The notes beneath the pieces were generated by a model that saw only the letters and a program-made list of their open reading frames with translations, was not told where the DNA came from and did no database searches. A stretch of DNA of 64,000 bases. Source: Zeimonas sp003577305. Lineage in GTDB: Bacteria; Pseudomonadota; Gammaproteobacteria; Burkholderiales; Burkholderiaceae_E. The position numbers and the translations under genes are program-made. The stretch's first letter is position 1. Every line of letters starts with the position of its first letter. Shown here one piece after another: positions 25,538 through 34,195 of the stretch. The stretch covers positions 45,969 to 109,968 of the forward strand of contig SZOX01000006.1 of the NCBI GenBank assembly GCA_030263385.1. The letters run 5' to 3'.

Positions 25538-26425
25538 TCACGGGGCCCTGCGCACGACGTCCTCGCAGCGGCCGGTACGCATCGCCCGCTCGAACGCCGC
25601 GATCACCAGCGCCTCCCCGCCCGGTTCGCCCGACGACTCCAACTGCGGCACCAGATAGCCACGCACGATCGCGAAGACCGGATCGCCTGGACTGTCACCG
25701 ACCGCCCGCTGCGCGTCATCGAGCGCCGCACGTGCGGCGGCGAGCAGGCGCAGCGCCTGTGCGGCGCCGCTGGCGGGTGGCGCCTCGACGACCGGCAGGC
25801 GACGCCCGGTCAGGCAATCGACGAACACCGGCCGCCCGTTCTCGTGCAGGTAGCTTCCGGCCAGCCGCACCGGCCCGGACAGCGGATCGATCTGCGGCGC
25901 GCGCGCGAGCGCGGCGTTGCCCAGGCCGCGAATCTCGCGCCCCTCGTTGTCGACGATCGCAAGGCCGTCGGGCGCGACCCGACGCAGCAGTCGCGCTGCG
26001 GCCGTGTCGCCGTGCAGCGCGATCGTGTCGGGAGCATCGGCCGACGCGCTCCAGCGTCCGATGTCGTGCACGACGCGCATCCCCGCGCCTTCCTCGAGCA
26101 CTTCGAGCATGCGGAAGGTGCCGTCGCGAAAGACGGTCAGCGTCAGCCTGCGCGGCGCGCAGCCGGCGCACAGCAGCGTCCCCGAATAGGTTCTCGCGCC
26201 GGCGTAGACCGCGCGGGCCGCGGCCTCGTCGATCTGCGGCGCAGCCATCGCCAGCGCCGCGGCCGCATCGTGCGCCGGCACGGCAGCGTGGCGCCCGGCG
26301 GCGGCCGGCTGCTGCCCTCGCTGCGGCAGCGCAGGCGATTGCGCGCATGCCGTGACCAGCAGCGTTGCGAGCAGGCATGCAGCCAGCGCACCGGCCGCGC
26401 GCCGCGGGTCGTGTTCACCAGGCAT
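25538..26425 (-). CDS. Lipoprotein with NlpE-like domain
   Basis: A 295-residue predicted outer-membrane lipoprotein. The signal peptide ends in the lipobox LLVTAC with the lipidated Cys27. Residues about 75-150 resemble the NlpE N-terminal barrel: TYSGTLLCAGC carries the CxxC pair, followed by LTLTVFRDGTFRMLE and a GRWSASADAPDTIALHG strand pair. NlpE senses surface and copper stress through Cpx in enterobacteria. The C-terminal 130 residues are not recognised. The ATG overlaps the end of the DUF481 gene by 11 bases, so the two form a two-gene envelope unit. The NlpE relation is from motif reading only. Confidence 0.6.
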   Translation of the reverse strand: MPGEHDPRRAAGALAACLLATLLVTACAQSPALPQRGQQPAAAGRHAAVPAHDAAAALAMAAPQIDEAAARAVYAGARTYSGTLLCAGCAPRRLTLTVFRDGTFRMLEVLEEGAGMRVVHDIGRWSASADAPDTIALHGDTAAARLLRRVAPDGLAIVDNEGREIRGLGNAALARAPQIDPLSGPVRLAGSYLHENGRPVFVDCLTGRRLPVVEAPPASGAAQALRLLAAARAALDDAQRAVGDSPGDPVFAIVRGYLVPQLESSGEPGGEALVIAAFERAMRTGRCEDVVRRAP

Positions 26426-27551
26426 AGCCGAGCCCCACCAGCCAGGTCGAGTCACCGCTGCGACGTCCGGGCGCGGGCTCGCTGTCCCAGTCGAAATTGA
26501 ACTGGAGCGAGGCAGTGAGCCCCGAGGCGAAGGGCACGCGCAGCCCGCTCCTGCTGCGCAGCGTGACCTGGGAAGGATCGTCGAGACTCATGAAGCCCTG
26601 CTGGTCGTGAAACAGCACGACCGGCAAGGTGTCGAGCCGGTAACCGGAATTCACGCCCCATCCCAGTGCCGGCCACGACTCGTCCGGCCGCGCGATGCGC
26701 CGTACCCCGATCGCATCGAGGCCGCCGCGCAGCGCCAGCTTTGCGCGCGCGGTCTGGATCAGTTGCACGCCGAGCCCGGCGCCGGCAGTCGCCCGGGTGG
26801 CGATGTCGCGAAAGCGATCGCGCTCGATCGAGCCACGCAGGTAGCCGAAGCGACGCTCGTCGAGGAAGCGGTCGAAGTTCCCGCCCACCAGCCAGTTCGA
26901 GGCGGTCGTGACCTCGTCGCCGCGCTCGCGGTTCAGCTTTGCGTTCAACGCGTAGCGCCAGTCGAGTGCACGCGTCTCGAAGTCGCCCTCGGCATAAGCC
27001 CGCTCGCCCGTGCTGTTGCCGCGCACCAGGGTTGCGGAGACCGTGATGCGTCCTTCGCGGGAAACCCCTTCGCCGCTCTCCTCGGGTTTCGGGTTCAGGT
27101 AGCGCACTCGCGCCAGCGGCACCGTCACCGCGGGCGGGGCCGGCGGTGCGGCCAGGCCCGAACCGTCAGGCGCCTGTGCGCCAGTTTGCCGGCTCGGTTC
27201 GCCGTCGCCGGCCGCGGCCTGTACCGGCGCTTCCGGAACGAGCCTGACCTGGCCTGACGCGGCCGGTACGAGCGTCATCGACTCGGTCCGGCCCGAACCC
27301 TCGCGCAGCACGCCCACCGGCTTGTCGGTCTCGATCGCGCGCACCTCGTAGCGGGGAATGCGCAGTTCGCCGGCCCAGGTGGTCTCGAAGACGAGCGTCG
27401 ACGGCGACATGTGCAACACGCGCCCGGTGAGGCGGTCTCCGTTGTGCAGCGTGAGAGTGTCGGCCCACGCGGTCGGCGCGAGCAGCACGAAGGCAACCGC
27501 CAGCCGCGCGAAACGGCAAGCCGGCCGGCCGCCGGGGCCCGAAGCAGGCAT
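26415..27551 (-). CDS. DUF481 family outer-membrane protein
   Basis: A 378-residue exported protein. A signal peptide (AFVLLAPTAWA) is followed by TLTLHNGDRLTGRVLHM, a small SH3-like strand module seen at the start of many DUF481 proteins. Next comes a Pro/Ala-rich linker and a beta-barrel-type region with alternating strands that ends in STWLVGLGYAW, an aromatic terminus typical of outer-membrane barrels. Its role is unknown. An upstream ATG at 27680 would add 43 residues ahead of the signal peptide and is rejected. The divergent infA start is about 230 bases away. Confidence 0.8.
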   Translation of the reverse strand: MPASGPGGRPACRFARLAVAFVLLAPTAWADTLTLHNGDRLTGRVLHMSPSTLVFETTWAGELRIPRYEVRAIETDKPVGVLREGSGRTESMTLVPAASGQVRLVPEAPVQAAAGDGEPSRQTGAQAPDGSGLAAPPAPPAVTVPLARVRYLNPKPEESGEGVSREGRITVSATLVRGNSTGERAYAEGDFETRALDWRYALNAKLNRERGDEVTTASNWLVGGNFDRFLDERRFGYLRGSIERDRFRDIATRATAGAGLGVQLIQTARAKLALRGGLDAIGVRRIARPDESWPALGWGVNSGYRLDTLPVVLFHDQQGFMSLDDPSQVTLRSRSGLRVPFASGLTASLQFNFDWDSEPAPGRRSGDSTWLVGLGYAW

Positions 27552-27632
27552 GCGAGAGATCTGCCCTGACGAGACGATTGAAACCGATGCGCGAACCCCG
27601 ACTGCCCCGAGGCCCGCGCGACCGATACCGAG

Positions 27633-27638
27633 TATAAT
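27633..27638 (+). promoter_or_regulatory. Perfect -10 box upstream of infA
   Basis: A consensus TATAAT sits 141 bases ahead of infA on its strand. No good -35 hexamer is found at 17 bases. If used, it gives infA a leader of about 130 bases. The promoter for the divergent DUF481 gene is not obvious in the same gap. Confidence 0.4.
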
Positions 27639-27778
27639 CGCACGTTGCAGGAAACATTTCCCCGCATCGCCGATCGTCACCGGAGCGAACGGCGCAACCC
27701 CTGCGACAACGTCGGCCCGCTGCCCGTTCGGACGGCATCGTGCGGGCCGCGCGCGCCCACGCGAACCAGGAGGCCACC

Positions 27779-28000
27779 ATGGCCAAGGAAGAACTGATCG
27801 AAATGGAAGGCATCGTCGCCGAAGTCCTGCCCGACACGCGCTTTCGCGTGACGCTCAGCAACGGTGTCGAAGTCTCCGCCTACGCGTCCGGCAAGATGAA
27901 GAAGCACCGCATCCGCGTGCTGCCCGGTGACCGCGTGCGGATGGAACTGTCGCCGTACGACATGACGAAGGGCCGGATCAGCTTCCGGCACAAGGACTGA
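27779..28000 (+). CDS. infA: Translation initiation factor IF-1
   Basis: A 73-residue S1-like OB-fold protein that binds the ribosomal A site during initiation. The sequence from MAKEELIEMEGIVAEVLP through SPYDMTKGRISFRHKD is unmistakable IF-1. It carries the variant features (ending FRHKD) of the second IF-1 found in many Burkholderiales, and it stands alone, away from the ribosomal protein operons where the first copy lives. An AGGAGG-like site lies seven bases before the ATG. Whether a second infA exists elsewhere in the genome cannot be seen here. Confidence 0.95.
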   Translation: MAKEELIEMEGIVAEVLPDTRFRVTLSNGVEVSAYASGKMKKHRIRVLPGDRVRMELSPYDMTKGRISFRHKD

Positions 28001-28034
28001 GAACGCGGACGGGCCGTGCGCCGTCGCCGGCCCC

Positions 28035-29168
28035 CTACACGATGTCGAGGTGCTCGAGCCCGCGGGTGAGGTCGCGCTCCGAGCGCTTGCTGTTCAGCTT
28101 GATGTTCAGCCTCAGGTCGTTCACCGAATCCGCGTTGCGCAGCGCATCCTCGTAGCTGATCCGTCCGTCCTCGAAGAGGTCGAACAGCGCCTGGTCGAAG
28201 GTCTGCATCCCGAGTTCCCGGCTCTTCTTCATCACTTCCTTGATCGCGCCGACCTCGCCCTTGAAGATCAGGTCGGCGATCAGCGGGGAGTTCAGCAGGA
28301 TCTCCACCGCAGGCACCCTGCCCTTGCCGGCGGCCATCGGAATCAGCCGCTGCGAGACGATCGACTTCAGGTTCAGCGACAGGTCCATCAGCAGTTGCGC
28401 GCGCCGTTCCTCGGGAAAGAAGTTGATGATCCGGTCGAGCGCCTGGTTGGCGCTGTTCGAGTGCAGCGTCGCCAGGCACAGGTGACCGGTCTCGGCGAAC
28501 GCGACGGCGTGCTCCATCGTCTCGCGGTCGCGGATCTCGCCGATCATGATCACGTCGGGCGCCTGGCGCAGCGTGTTCTTCAGGGCCACCTCCCAGCTCT
28601 CGGTGTCCACGCCCACCTCGCGGTGCGTGACGATGCAGTTGCGGTGCGGATGCACGAACTCCACCGGATCCTCGATCGTCACGATGTGGCCGTGCGACAT
28701 CTCGTTGCGGTGGCCGACGACGGCCGCCAGCGTGTTCGACTTGCCCGATCCGGTCGCGCCGACGACGATGATCATGCCGCGCTTGGTGAGCGCAAGTTCC
28801 TTGAGCACCGGCGGCAGCTGCAATTGCTCGAAGGTGGGAATCTCGGTGTTGATCGTCCGCAGCACGATGCCGACCCGGTTCTGCTGCATGAACGCGTTCA
28901 CCCGGAACCTGCCGATCCCGGCCGGGCTGATCGCGAAGTTCACTTCCTTGTGCGCCTCGAACTCGGCCGCCTGCCTGTCGTTCATCAGTGCCCGCGCGAG
29001 TTCCACCGTGTGCTGCGGGGTGAGCGGCGCGGTCGACACCGGCTGCACCTTCCCGTCGATCTTGAATGCCGGCGGGAACTCCGCCGTCAGGAAGAGGTCG
29101 GAGCCGTTGCGCGCGATCATCAGGCGCAGCAGGTCGTGCAGGAACTTGGAGGCTTGTTCGCGTTCCAT
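28035..29168 (-). CDS. pilU: Type IV pilus retraction ATPase PilU
   Basis: A 377-residue hexameric secretion-type ATPase that assists PilT in pilus retraction. Walker A is GATGSGKSNT. The Asp box (VTIEDPVEFVH), Walker B (VIMIGEIRDRETMEHAV) and the His box (GHLCLATLHSNSANQALDRI) follow in order. The C-terminus (DLRLNIKLNSKRSERDL) is longer than in PilT and typical of PilU. It lies 61 bases after pilT on the same strand with a GAAGGA site before the ATG, the standard pilT-pilU pair. Confidence 0.93.
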   Translation of the reverse strand: MEREQASKFLHDLLRLMIARNGSDLFLTAEFPPAFKIDGKVQPVSTAPLTPQHTVELARALMNDRQAAEFEAHKEVNFAISPAGIGRFRVNAFMQQNRVGIVLRTINTEIPTFEQLQLPPVLKELALTKRGMIIVVGATGSGKSNTLAAVVGHRNEMSHGHIVTIEDPVEFVHPHRNCIVTHREVGVDTESWEVALKNTLRQAPDVIMIGEIRDRETMEHAVAFAETGHLCLATLHSNSANQALDRIINFFPEERRAQLLMDLSLNLKSIVSQRLIPMAAGKGRVPAVEILLNSPLIADLIFKGEVGAIKEVMKKSRELGMQTFDQALFDLFEDGRISYEDALRNADSVNDLRLNIKLNSKRSERDLTRGLEHLDIV

Positions 29169-29229
29169 CCGGTCCTTCCTGTCGTGTCGTTCGGCCTTCG
29201 AATAGCGTGGCGCGGAAAGACTTCCCGGG

Positions 29230-30273
29230 TCAGCCCGGGAAATTCTCCTTCACCGCGGCGACGGCGCGGGCTTCGGACATCGAGATCTGGTTCCTGCGCA
29301 CCAGGTCGGTCAGGCACTGGTCCAGCGTCTGCATGCCCATCGACGCTCCGGTCTGGATCGCCGAGTTCATCTGGGCGACTTTCGCTTCGCGGATCAGGTT
29401 GCGAATCGCCGGGGTGCCGATCATGATCTCGTGGGCCGCGATCCGGCCGTTGCCGTCCTTGGTCTTCAGCAGCGTCTGCGAGATCACCGCGCGCAGCGAT
29501 TCCGACAGCATCGCGCGCACCATGTCCTTCTCGGCCGCGGGAAACACGTCGATGACGCGGTCGATCGTCTTGGCCGCCGACGAGGTGTGCAAGGTGCCGA
29601 ACACCAGGTGACCGGTCTCGGCCGCGGTGAGCGCCAGCCGGATCGTCTCCAGGTCGCGCAGTTCGCCCACCAGGATGATGTCGGGATCCTCGCGAAGCGC
29701 CGAGCGCAGCGCGTTGTTGAACGACAGCGTCATCGGACCGACCTCGCGCTGGTTGACCAGGCAGCGCTTCGATTCGTGCACGAATTCGATCGGATCCTCG
29801 ACCGTGAGGATGTGGCCGTAGAGGTTCTCGTTGACGTGGTTGATCATCGCGGCGAGCGTCGTCGACTTCCCGGAGCCGGTCGGGCCGGTGACGAGGACCA
29901 GGCCGCGCGGCGTCATCGCGATCTCCGAGAAGATCTTCGGCGTGTTCAGTTCCTCGAGCGTCAGGATCTTCGACGGAATCGTGCGCATCACCGCACCGGC
30001 GCCACGCTGCTGCACGAATGCGTTGACGCGGAAGCGCGCCAGGCCGGGAATCGCGAAGGAGAAGTCGCACTCGAGGCTTTCCTCGTACTCCTTCCTCTGC
30101 GAGTCGTTCATGATGTCGTAGATCATGCCGTGGACATCCTTGTGTTCCATCGGCGGCAGGTTGATCCGGCGCACGTCACCGTGCACCCTGATCATCGGCG
30201 GCAGTCCCGCTGACAGGTGCAGGTCGGAGGCCTTGTTCTTGACCGCGAACGCCAGCAGTTCGGCAATGTCCAT
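29230..30273 (-). CDS. pilT: Type IV pilus retraction ATPase PilT
   Basis: A 347-residue twitching-motility ATPase. The N-terminus MDIAELLAFAVKNKASDLHLSAG is the PilT start. Walker A GPTGSGKSTTLAAM, Asp box VEDPIEFVH, Walker B IILVGELRDLETI and His box GHLVFGTLHTSSAAKTIDR are intact. It provides the force for pilus retraction at the inner membrane base. The longer open frame upstream only overlaps the antisense of yggS. The divergent yggS gene begins 117 bases away, an arrangement common in proteobacteria. Confidence 0.95.
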   Translation of the reverse strand: MDIAELLAFAVKNKASDLHLSAGLPPMIRVHGDVRRINLPPMEHKDVHGMIYDIMNDSQRKEYEESLECDFSFAIPGLARFRVNAFVQQRGAGAVMRTIPSKILTLEELNTPKIFSEIAMTPRGLVLVTGPTGSGKSTTLAAMINHVNENLYGHILTVEDPIEFVHESKRCLVNQREVGPMTLSFNNALRSALREDPDIILVGELRDLETIRLALTAAETGHLVFGTLHTSSAAKTIDRVIDVFPAAEKDMVRAMLSESLRAVISQTLLKTKDGNGRIAAHEIMIGTPAIRNLIREAKVAQMNSAIQTGASMGMQTLDQCLTDLVRRNQISMSEARAVAAVKENFPG

Positions 30274-30390
30274 CGCGCAATCCTCTGTCGGCTGCGGCGC
30301 CGCGGAGCCGGCGCCTTTTCTCATTCCTGCTATCTTCGGAACCAGGGCACTCCCCGGCACCCCTGGCGGGGCGAAACGGCAATTTCCGCG

Positions 30391-31194
30391 ATGAACGGCG
30401 ACCGCGCGTTGCGCCAAAACTACGAGCAGGTCCTCGAACGTATCCGGAAGGCCTGCGAAGCCGCCGGTCGGCCGGCCGACTCGGTGCGCCTGCTCGCGGT
30501 CAGCAAGGCCTTTCCGGCTGCGAGCGTGCTCGCGCTGGCGGCCCTTGGCCAGCGTGCGTTCGGCGAAAACTACCTGCAAGAGGCACTGGACAAGATCGCC
30601 GCATGCAGCGACGAGCGGTCGGCCAGCGCCGCCGCAGGGTCGACGCCCGCCGCGCGGCGGGCGCTCCACGAAGGGCCGGCAATCGAACGGCCGATCGAGT
30701 GGCACTTCATCGGTCCGATCCAGTCGAACAAGACGCGGGCGATCGCCGCGCACTTCGACTGGGTCCATTCGCTGGACCGGGAGAAAATCGCGCACCGGCT
30801 CTCCGGGCAACGCCCGGCAGGGATGCCCGCGCTGAACCTGTGCCTGCAGGTCAACGTGTCGGGCGAGGCGAGCAAGAGCGGCGTGGCCCCGGGCGATGCG
30901 GTCGCGCTCGCCATGGCGGTGGCGACGCTACCGCGGGTGAGGCTGCGCGGACTGATGGCGATCCCCGAGCCGACCGACGACCCGGCCCTGCAACGCGCGC
31001 GCTTCGCCGCGCTGCGCGAGCTTCACGCGCGCGTGCGCGACGCGCTCGCTGCCGACGCGGCGAGCGGCTTCGATACGCTCTCGATGGGAATGTCCGCGGA
31101 CCTGGAATCCGCGGTGATGGAGGGTGCGACGATCGTGCGGGTGGGCAGCGCGCTGTTCGGCGCCCGACCACTCAGTTCATCGCTCAGTTCATAG
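30391..31194 (+). CDS. yggS: PLP homeostasis protein, YggS family
   Basis: A 267-residue alanine-racemase-like TIM barrel that binds pyridoxal phosphate and buffers the free PLP pool. Signatures are VRLLAVSKAFPAASV with the PLP lysine, FGENYLQEALDKI, the EWHFIGPIQSNKTRAI stretch and LSMGMSADLESAV. It is longer than the usual 225-235 residues because about 20 extra residues, rich in Ala and Ser, are inserted between DKI and EWHFIG. The tail PLSSSLSS comes from a short duplicated CTCAGTTCATCG-like stretch and overlaps the 3' end of rpsT by 11 bases on the other strand. Confidence 0.9.
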   Translation: MNGDRALRQNYEQVLERIRKACEAAGRPADSVRLLAVSKAFPAASVLALAALGQRAFGENYLQEALDKIAACSDERSASAAAGSTPAARRALHEGPAIERPIEWHFIGPIQSNKTRAIAAHFDWVHSLDREKIAHRLSGQRPAGMPALNLCLQVNVSGEASKSGVAPGDAVALAMAVATLPRVRLRGLMAIPEPTDDPALQRARFAALRELHARVRDALAADAASGFDTLSMGMSADLESAVMEGATIVRVGSALFGARPLSSSLSS

Positions 31195-31447
31195 ACTTGA
31201 TGGCCGCGGCGAGGCGGCTCTTCTGGCGCGAGGCCGCGTTCTTGTGAACGATCTTCTTGTCGGCGATCTTGTCGATCACGCTCTGCGCCGACTGCAGCGT
31301 CTTCGTCGCCGCTTCCTTGTCGCCGGCCAGGATGGCCTTGCGGACCGACTTGATCGCGGTGCGCAGGCGCGAGCGCAGGCTCGAATTGTGCAGGTTGCGC
31401 TTGACGGCCTGGCGGGCGCGCTTGCGGGCGGAAGCGATGTTGGCCAT
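31184..31447 (-). CDS. rpsT: 30S ribosomal protein S20
   Basis: An 87-residue, Lys/Arg/Ala-rich helical protein beginning MANIASARKRARQAVKRN, the standard S20 start, and ending AAAIKSMN. It binds 16S rRNA. It is a single-gene unit with its own leader, divergent from murJ as in many proteobacteria. Its stop codon lies inside the yggS coding end, so the two transcripts converge with an 11-base overlap and no terminator visible. Confidence 0.97.
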   Translation of the reverse strand: MANIASARKRARQAVKRNLHNSSLRSRLRTAIKSVRKAILAGDKEAATKTLQSAQSVIDKIADKKIVHKNAASRQKSRLAAAIKSMN

Positions 31448-31518
31448 GAGAGAATCTCGCTCGGGTCGAACTCCGGCACCGCGAATGCCCGCCTGCGGCG
31501 CAGGCGCTGAAAAGGCCA

Positions 31519-31541
31519 CCTGCACCGGCAGCCGGTGCAGG
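31519..31541 (-). promoter_or_regulatory. Strong hairpin in the rpsT 5' leader
   Basis: CCTGCACCGGC and GCCGGTGCAGG form a perfect 11-base inverted repeat around a single central base. In the rpsT direction it is followed by TGGCCTTTTC, a short U-rich run, so it resembles an attenuator. It lies about 70-95 bases before the rpsT start. S20 is known to be autoregulated at the translational level in E. coli, so a leader structure is plausible. Confidence 0.45.
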
Positions 31542-31581
31542 CATGTCATCGCGGCCCGGAAAATATTCCGGAAAGCCTTGA

Positions 31582-31611
31582 ATAATAACCGATTTCGCGT
31601 CAGCACCACAA
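31582..31611 (-). promoter_or_regulatory. Candidate rpsT promoter
   Basis: Reading on the minus strand, TTGTGG (31611-31606) and TATTAT (31587-31582) are separated by 18 bases. The -10 matches five of six consensus positions and the -35 only three. The predicted transcript would start near 31575 and run through the leader hairpin into rpsT. A dyad, CCGGAA-N4-TTCCGG (31556-31571), falls at the very start of that transcript. Confidence 0.4.
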
Positions 31612-31648
31612 GCCTGCACAACGGCTGGCGCCCGCGCCACGGCCACGC

Positions 31649-33247
31649 ATGAGCTTGCTTCGGGCGGCGGCCACCGTCAGCAGCCTGACCCTGCTGTCGC
31701 GGATCACCGGCCTCGCGCGGGAGAACCTCACCGCCGCGATCTTCGGCGCATCGGCGTTCACCGACGCTTTCTTCGTAGCGTTCCGGTTGCCCAACCTGCT
31801 GCGGCGCCTGTTCGCCGAAGGCGCTTTCTCGCAGGCATTCGTGCCGATCCTGGCCGAGTCGCGCGCGCAGGCCGAAGCACGCTGCGGCGCCGATCCGCAG
31901 GATGCGCTGGCCGAGACGAGAACGCTGGTCGATCGCGTGGCGACCTCGCTGTTCTGGGCACTGGTGGCGGTATCGCTGCTCGGCGCCGCGGCCTCGCCCG
32001 CACTGGTCTGGGCGATCGCCTCGGGGCTTCGCGAACAGCCGCAGGCGTTCGACGCGGCAGTGGTGATGACCCGCTGGATGTTTCCGTACATCCTGTTCGC
32101 GTCGCTGATCGCGCTGTCGGCCGGCATCCTCAACACCTGGCAGCGTTTCGCGGTACCCGCCTTCACGCCGGTGATGCTCAACCTGTGCTTCATCGGCGCC
32201 GCGGTCGGCCTGGCGAGCCGCTTCGACCCGCCCGTCTACGCACTGGCCGCGGGCGTGGTGATGGGCGGCATCGCCCAGCTCGCGATCCAGATTCCGGCGC
32301 TGCGGCGCATCGGCATGCTGCCGCGCATCGGCCTGAACCTGCGCCAGGCGCTGGCCGACGAACACACGCGCCGCATCCTGCAGTTGATGGCGCCTGCGGC
32401 GCTGGCAGTGTCGGTGGCGCAGATCAGCCTGCTGATCAACACGCACATCGCATCGCGCCTGGCGCCGGGCAGCGTCTCCTGGATCTCCTACGGCGACCGG
32501 CTGATGGAATTCCCCACCGCCCTGCTCGGCGTGGCGCTGGGCACCGTGCTGCTGCCCACGCTGGCGAGCGCGCGCGGCCGAGGCGACGATCGCGCCTACA
32601 GCCAGCTGCTCGACTGGGGCCTGCGGCTGTGCGTGCTGCTGGCGCTGCCGTGCATGGTCGGCCTGGCGCTGATGGCCGAACCGCTGACCGCGCTGCTGTT
32701 CCACTACGGACGCTTCGACGCGCACGACGTCGAGATGACCCGGCGGGCAGTCGGCGGCTACGCGATCGGGCTGATCGGCCTGATCGCGGTCAAGGTGCTG
32801 GCGCCCGGCTTCTATGCGCAGCAGGACGTGCGCACGCCGGTGAAGATCGCGCTGTTCGTGCTGGCGGTGACGCAGTTGCTGAACCTGCTCACCGTGCCCT
32901 GGCTGGCGCATGCGGGATTGGCGGTATCGATCTCGCTGGGCGCACTCGCCAACGCCGGCCTGCTGCTGCGCGGCCTGCGCCGACGCGGCATCTGGCGGCC
33001 GTCGCCGGGCTGGCCGAAGTTCCTCGCCCAGACGATCGCCGCCGCCGCACTGCTGGCCGCGGCACTGGCGTTCGTCGTGCCGCGCTTCGACTGGATCGCG
33101 CTGCGCGCGGCGCCGTTCGAGCGCATCGGGCTGGTGCTCGCCCTGGTCGGCGGCGGCGCGCTCGTCTACCTGACGGCGCTGCTCGCCTTCGGCGTGCGGC
33201 CGGCGCAGTTCATGGCGCGCGGGCGACGCAGCAGCCGCGACAAGTGA
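31649..33247 (+). CDS. murJ: Lipid II flippase MurJ
   Basis: A 532-residue MOP-superfamily membrane protein with about fourteen helices that flips the peptidoglycan precursor lipid II. The N-terminus (SLTLLSRITGLARENLTAAIFG) and the FRLPNLLRRLFAEGAFSQAFVPIL segment with its essential arginines are diagnostic. The ATG at 31649 gives the common short N-terminus. It is divergent from rpsT across 201 bases and is followed by proC after about 70 bases. Confidence 0.95.
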   Translation: MSLLRAAATVSSLTLLSRITGLARENLTAAIFGASAFTDAFFVAFRLPNLLRRLFAEGAFSQAFVPILAESRAQAEARCGADPQDALAETRTLVDRVATSLFWALVAVSLLGAAASPALVWAIASGLREQPQAFDAAVVMTRWMFPYILFASLIALSAGILNTWQRFAVPAFTPVMLNLCFIGAAVGLASRFDPPVYALAAGVVMGGIAQLAIQIPALRRIGMLPRIGLNLRQALADEHTRRILQLMAPAALAVSVAQISLLINTHIASRLAPGSVSWISYGDRLMEFPTALLGVALGTVLLPTLASARGRGDDRAYSQLLDWGLRLCVLLALPCMVGLALMAEPLTALLFHYGRFDAHDVEMTRRAVGGYAIGLIGLIAVKVLAPGFYAQQDVRTPVKIALFVLAVTQLLNLLTVPWLAHAGLAVSISLGALANAGLLLRGLRRRGIWRPSPGWPKFLAQTIAAAALLAAALAFVVPRFDWIALRAAPFERIGLVLALVGGGALVYLTALLAFGVRPAQFMARGRRSSRDK

Positions 33248-33320
33248 GGTGAGCGGAGCCGGCCGCTTGCGCATGGGCCGCGAAAGCGCCGATCCTCCCG
33301 GTTTTGCAATGGAGCCCGAG

Positions 33321-34136
33321 ATGCAGATCGCATTCATCGGCGGCGGCAACATGGCCGCCGCACTGGTCGGAGGCCTGCTCGCGCGCGGCACGGCGCCAGC
33401 GGCGATCCGCATGGTCGAGCCGCTCGCGGCGCAACGCGAGCAGCTTCACACGCGCTTCGGCGTCGCCACCTTCGAGCACGCCGGCGCCGCCGCGCTGGCC
33501 GGCGCCGATCTGGTCGTGCTCGCGGTCAAGCCGCAGCAGATGCGCGAAGCGGTCGCACCGCTGCAGCCGCTGGTGGGCGATGCGCTGGTGGTCAGCGTCG
33601 CCGCCGGCATCCGTGCGCGCGACCTGTCGCGCTGGCTGGGCGGGCACCGTCGGGTCGTACGGGCGATGCCGAACACGCCGGCGCTGATCGGCATGGGGGT
33701 GACCGGGCTGGCCGCGCTGCCGGGTACCGGCGCGGCCGACCGCGCGACGGCCGAGCGGGTGCTCGGCGCGGTCGGGCCGACGGTCTGGGTCGACGACGAG
33801 TCGCTGCTCGACGCGGTCACCGCAGTCAGCGGCAGCGGGCCGGCCTACGTCTTCCTGTTCATGGAGGCGATGCAGCAGGCGGCGCTCGGGCTGGGCCTGG
33901 ACGCACGCCAGGCGCGCGACCTGGTGCTGAATACCTTCGCCGGCGCGGCGCAACTGGCGCTGCGCTCCGACGAGCCGCCGGCCGCGCTGCGCGAGCGCGT
34001 CACCTCGCGCGGCGGCACCACCGCGGCCGCGCTGGCGGTGATGGAGGCAGGCGACCTGCGCGGGCTGGTAGGGCGCGCGATCGACGCCGCGCACCGTCGC
34101 GGCGTGGAAATGGGCGACGAGTTCGGCGGCGCCTGA
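33321..34136 (+). CDS. proC: Pyrroline-5-carboxylate reductase
   Basis: Final step of proline synthesis. The 271 residues contain the NAD(P)-binding IAFIGGGNMAAALVGGL at the very N-terminus, VVLAVKPQQM, RAMPNTPALIGMGVTGL and the signature AVSGSGPAYVFLFMEAM near residue 170. The start is placed at the second of two in-frame ATGs (33309 and 33321), because GGAG lies seven bases upstream of it and the Rossmann strand begins at once. It converges with ubiA. Confidence 0.95.
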   Translation: MQIAFIGGGNMAAALVGGLLARGTAPAAIRMVEPLAAQREQLHTRFGVATFEHAGAAALAGADLVVLAVKPQQMREAVAPLQPLVGDALVVSVAAGIRARDLSRWLGGHRRVVRAMPNTPALIGMGVTGLAALPGTGAADRATAERVLGAVGPTVWVDDESLLDAVTAVSGSGPAYVFLFMEAMQQAALGLGLDARQARDLVLNTFAGAAQLALRSDEPPAALRERVTSRGGTTAAALAVMEAGDLRGLVGRAIDAAHRRGVEMGDEFGGA

Positions 34137-34195
34137 ACCGGCAGATCTTTCCCCTCGCCCCGCGAACCAGCGCACGACCTCGCCCGCCGCGCGCC

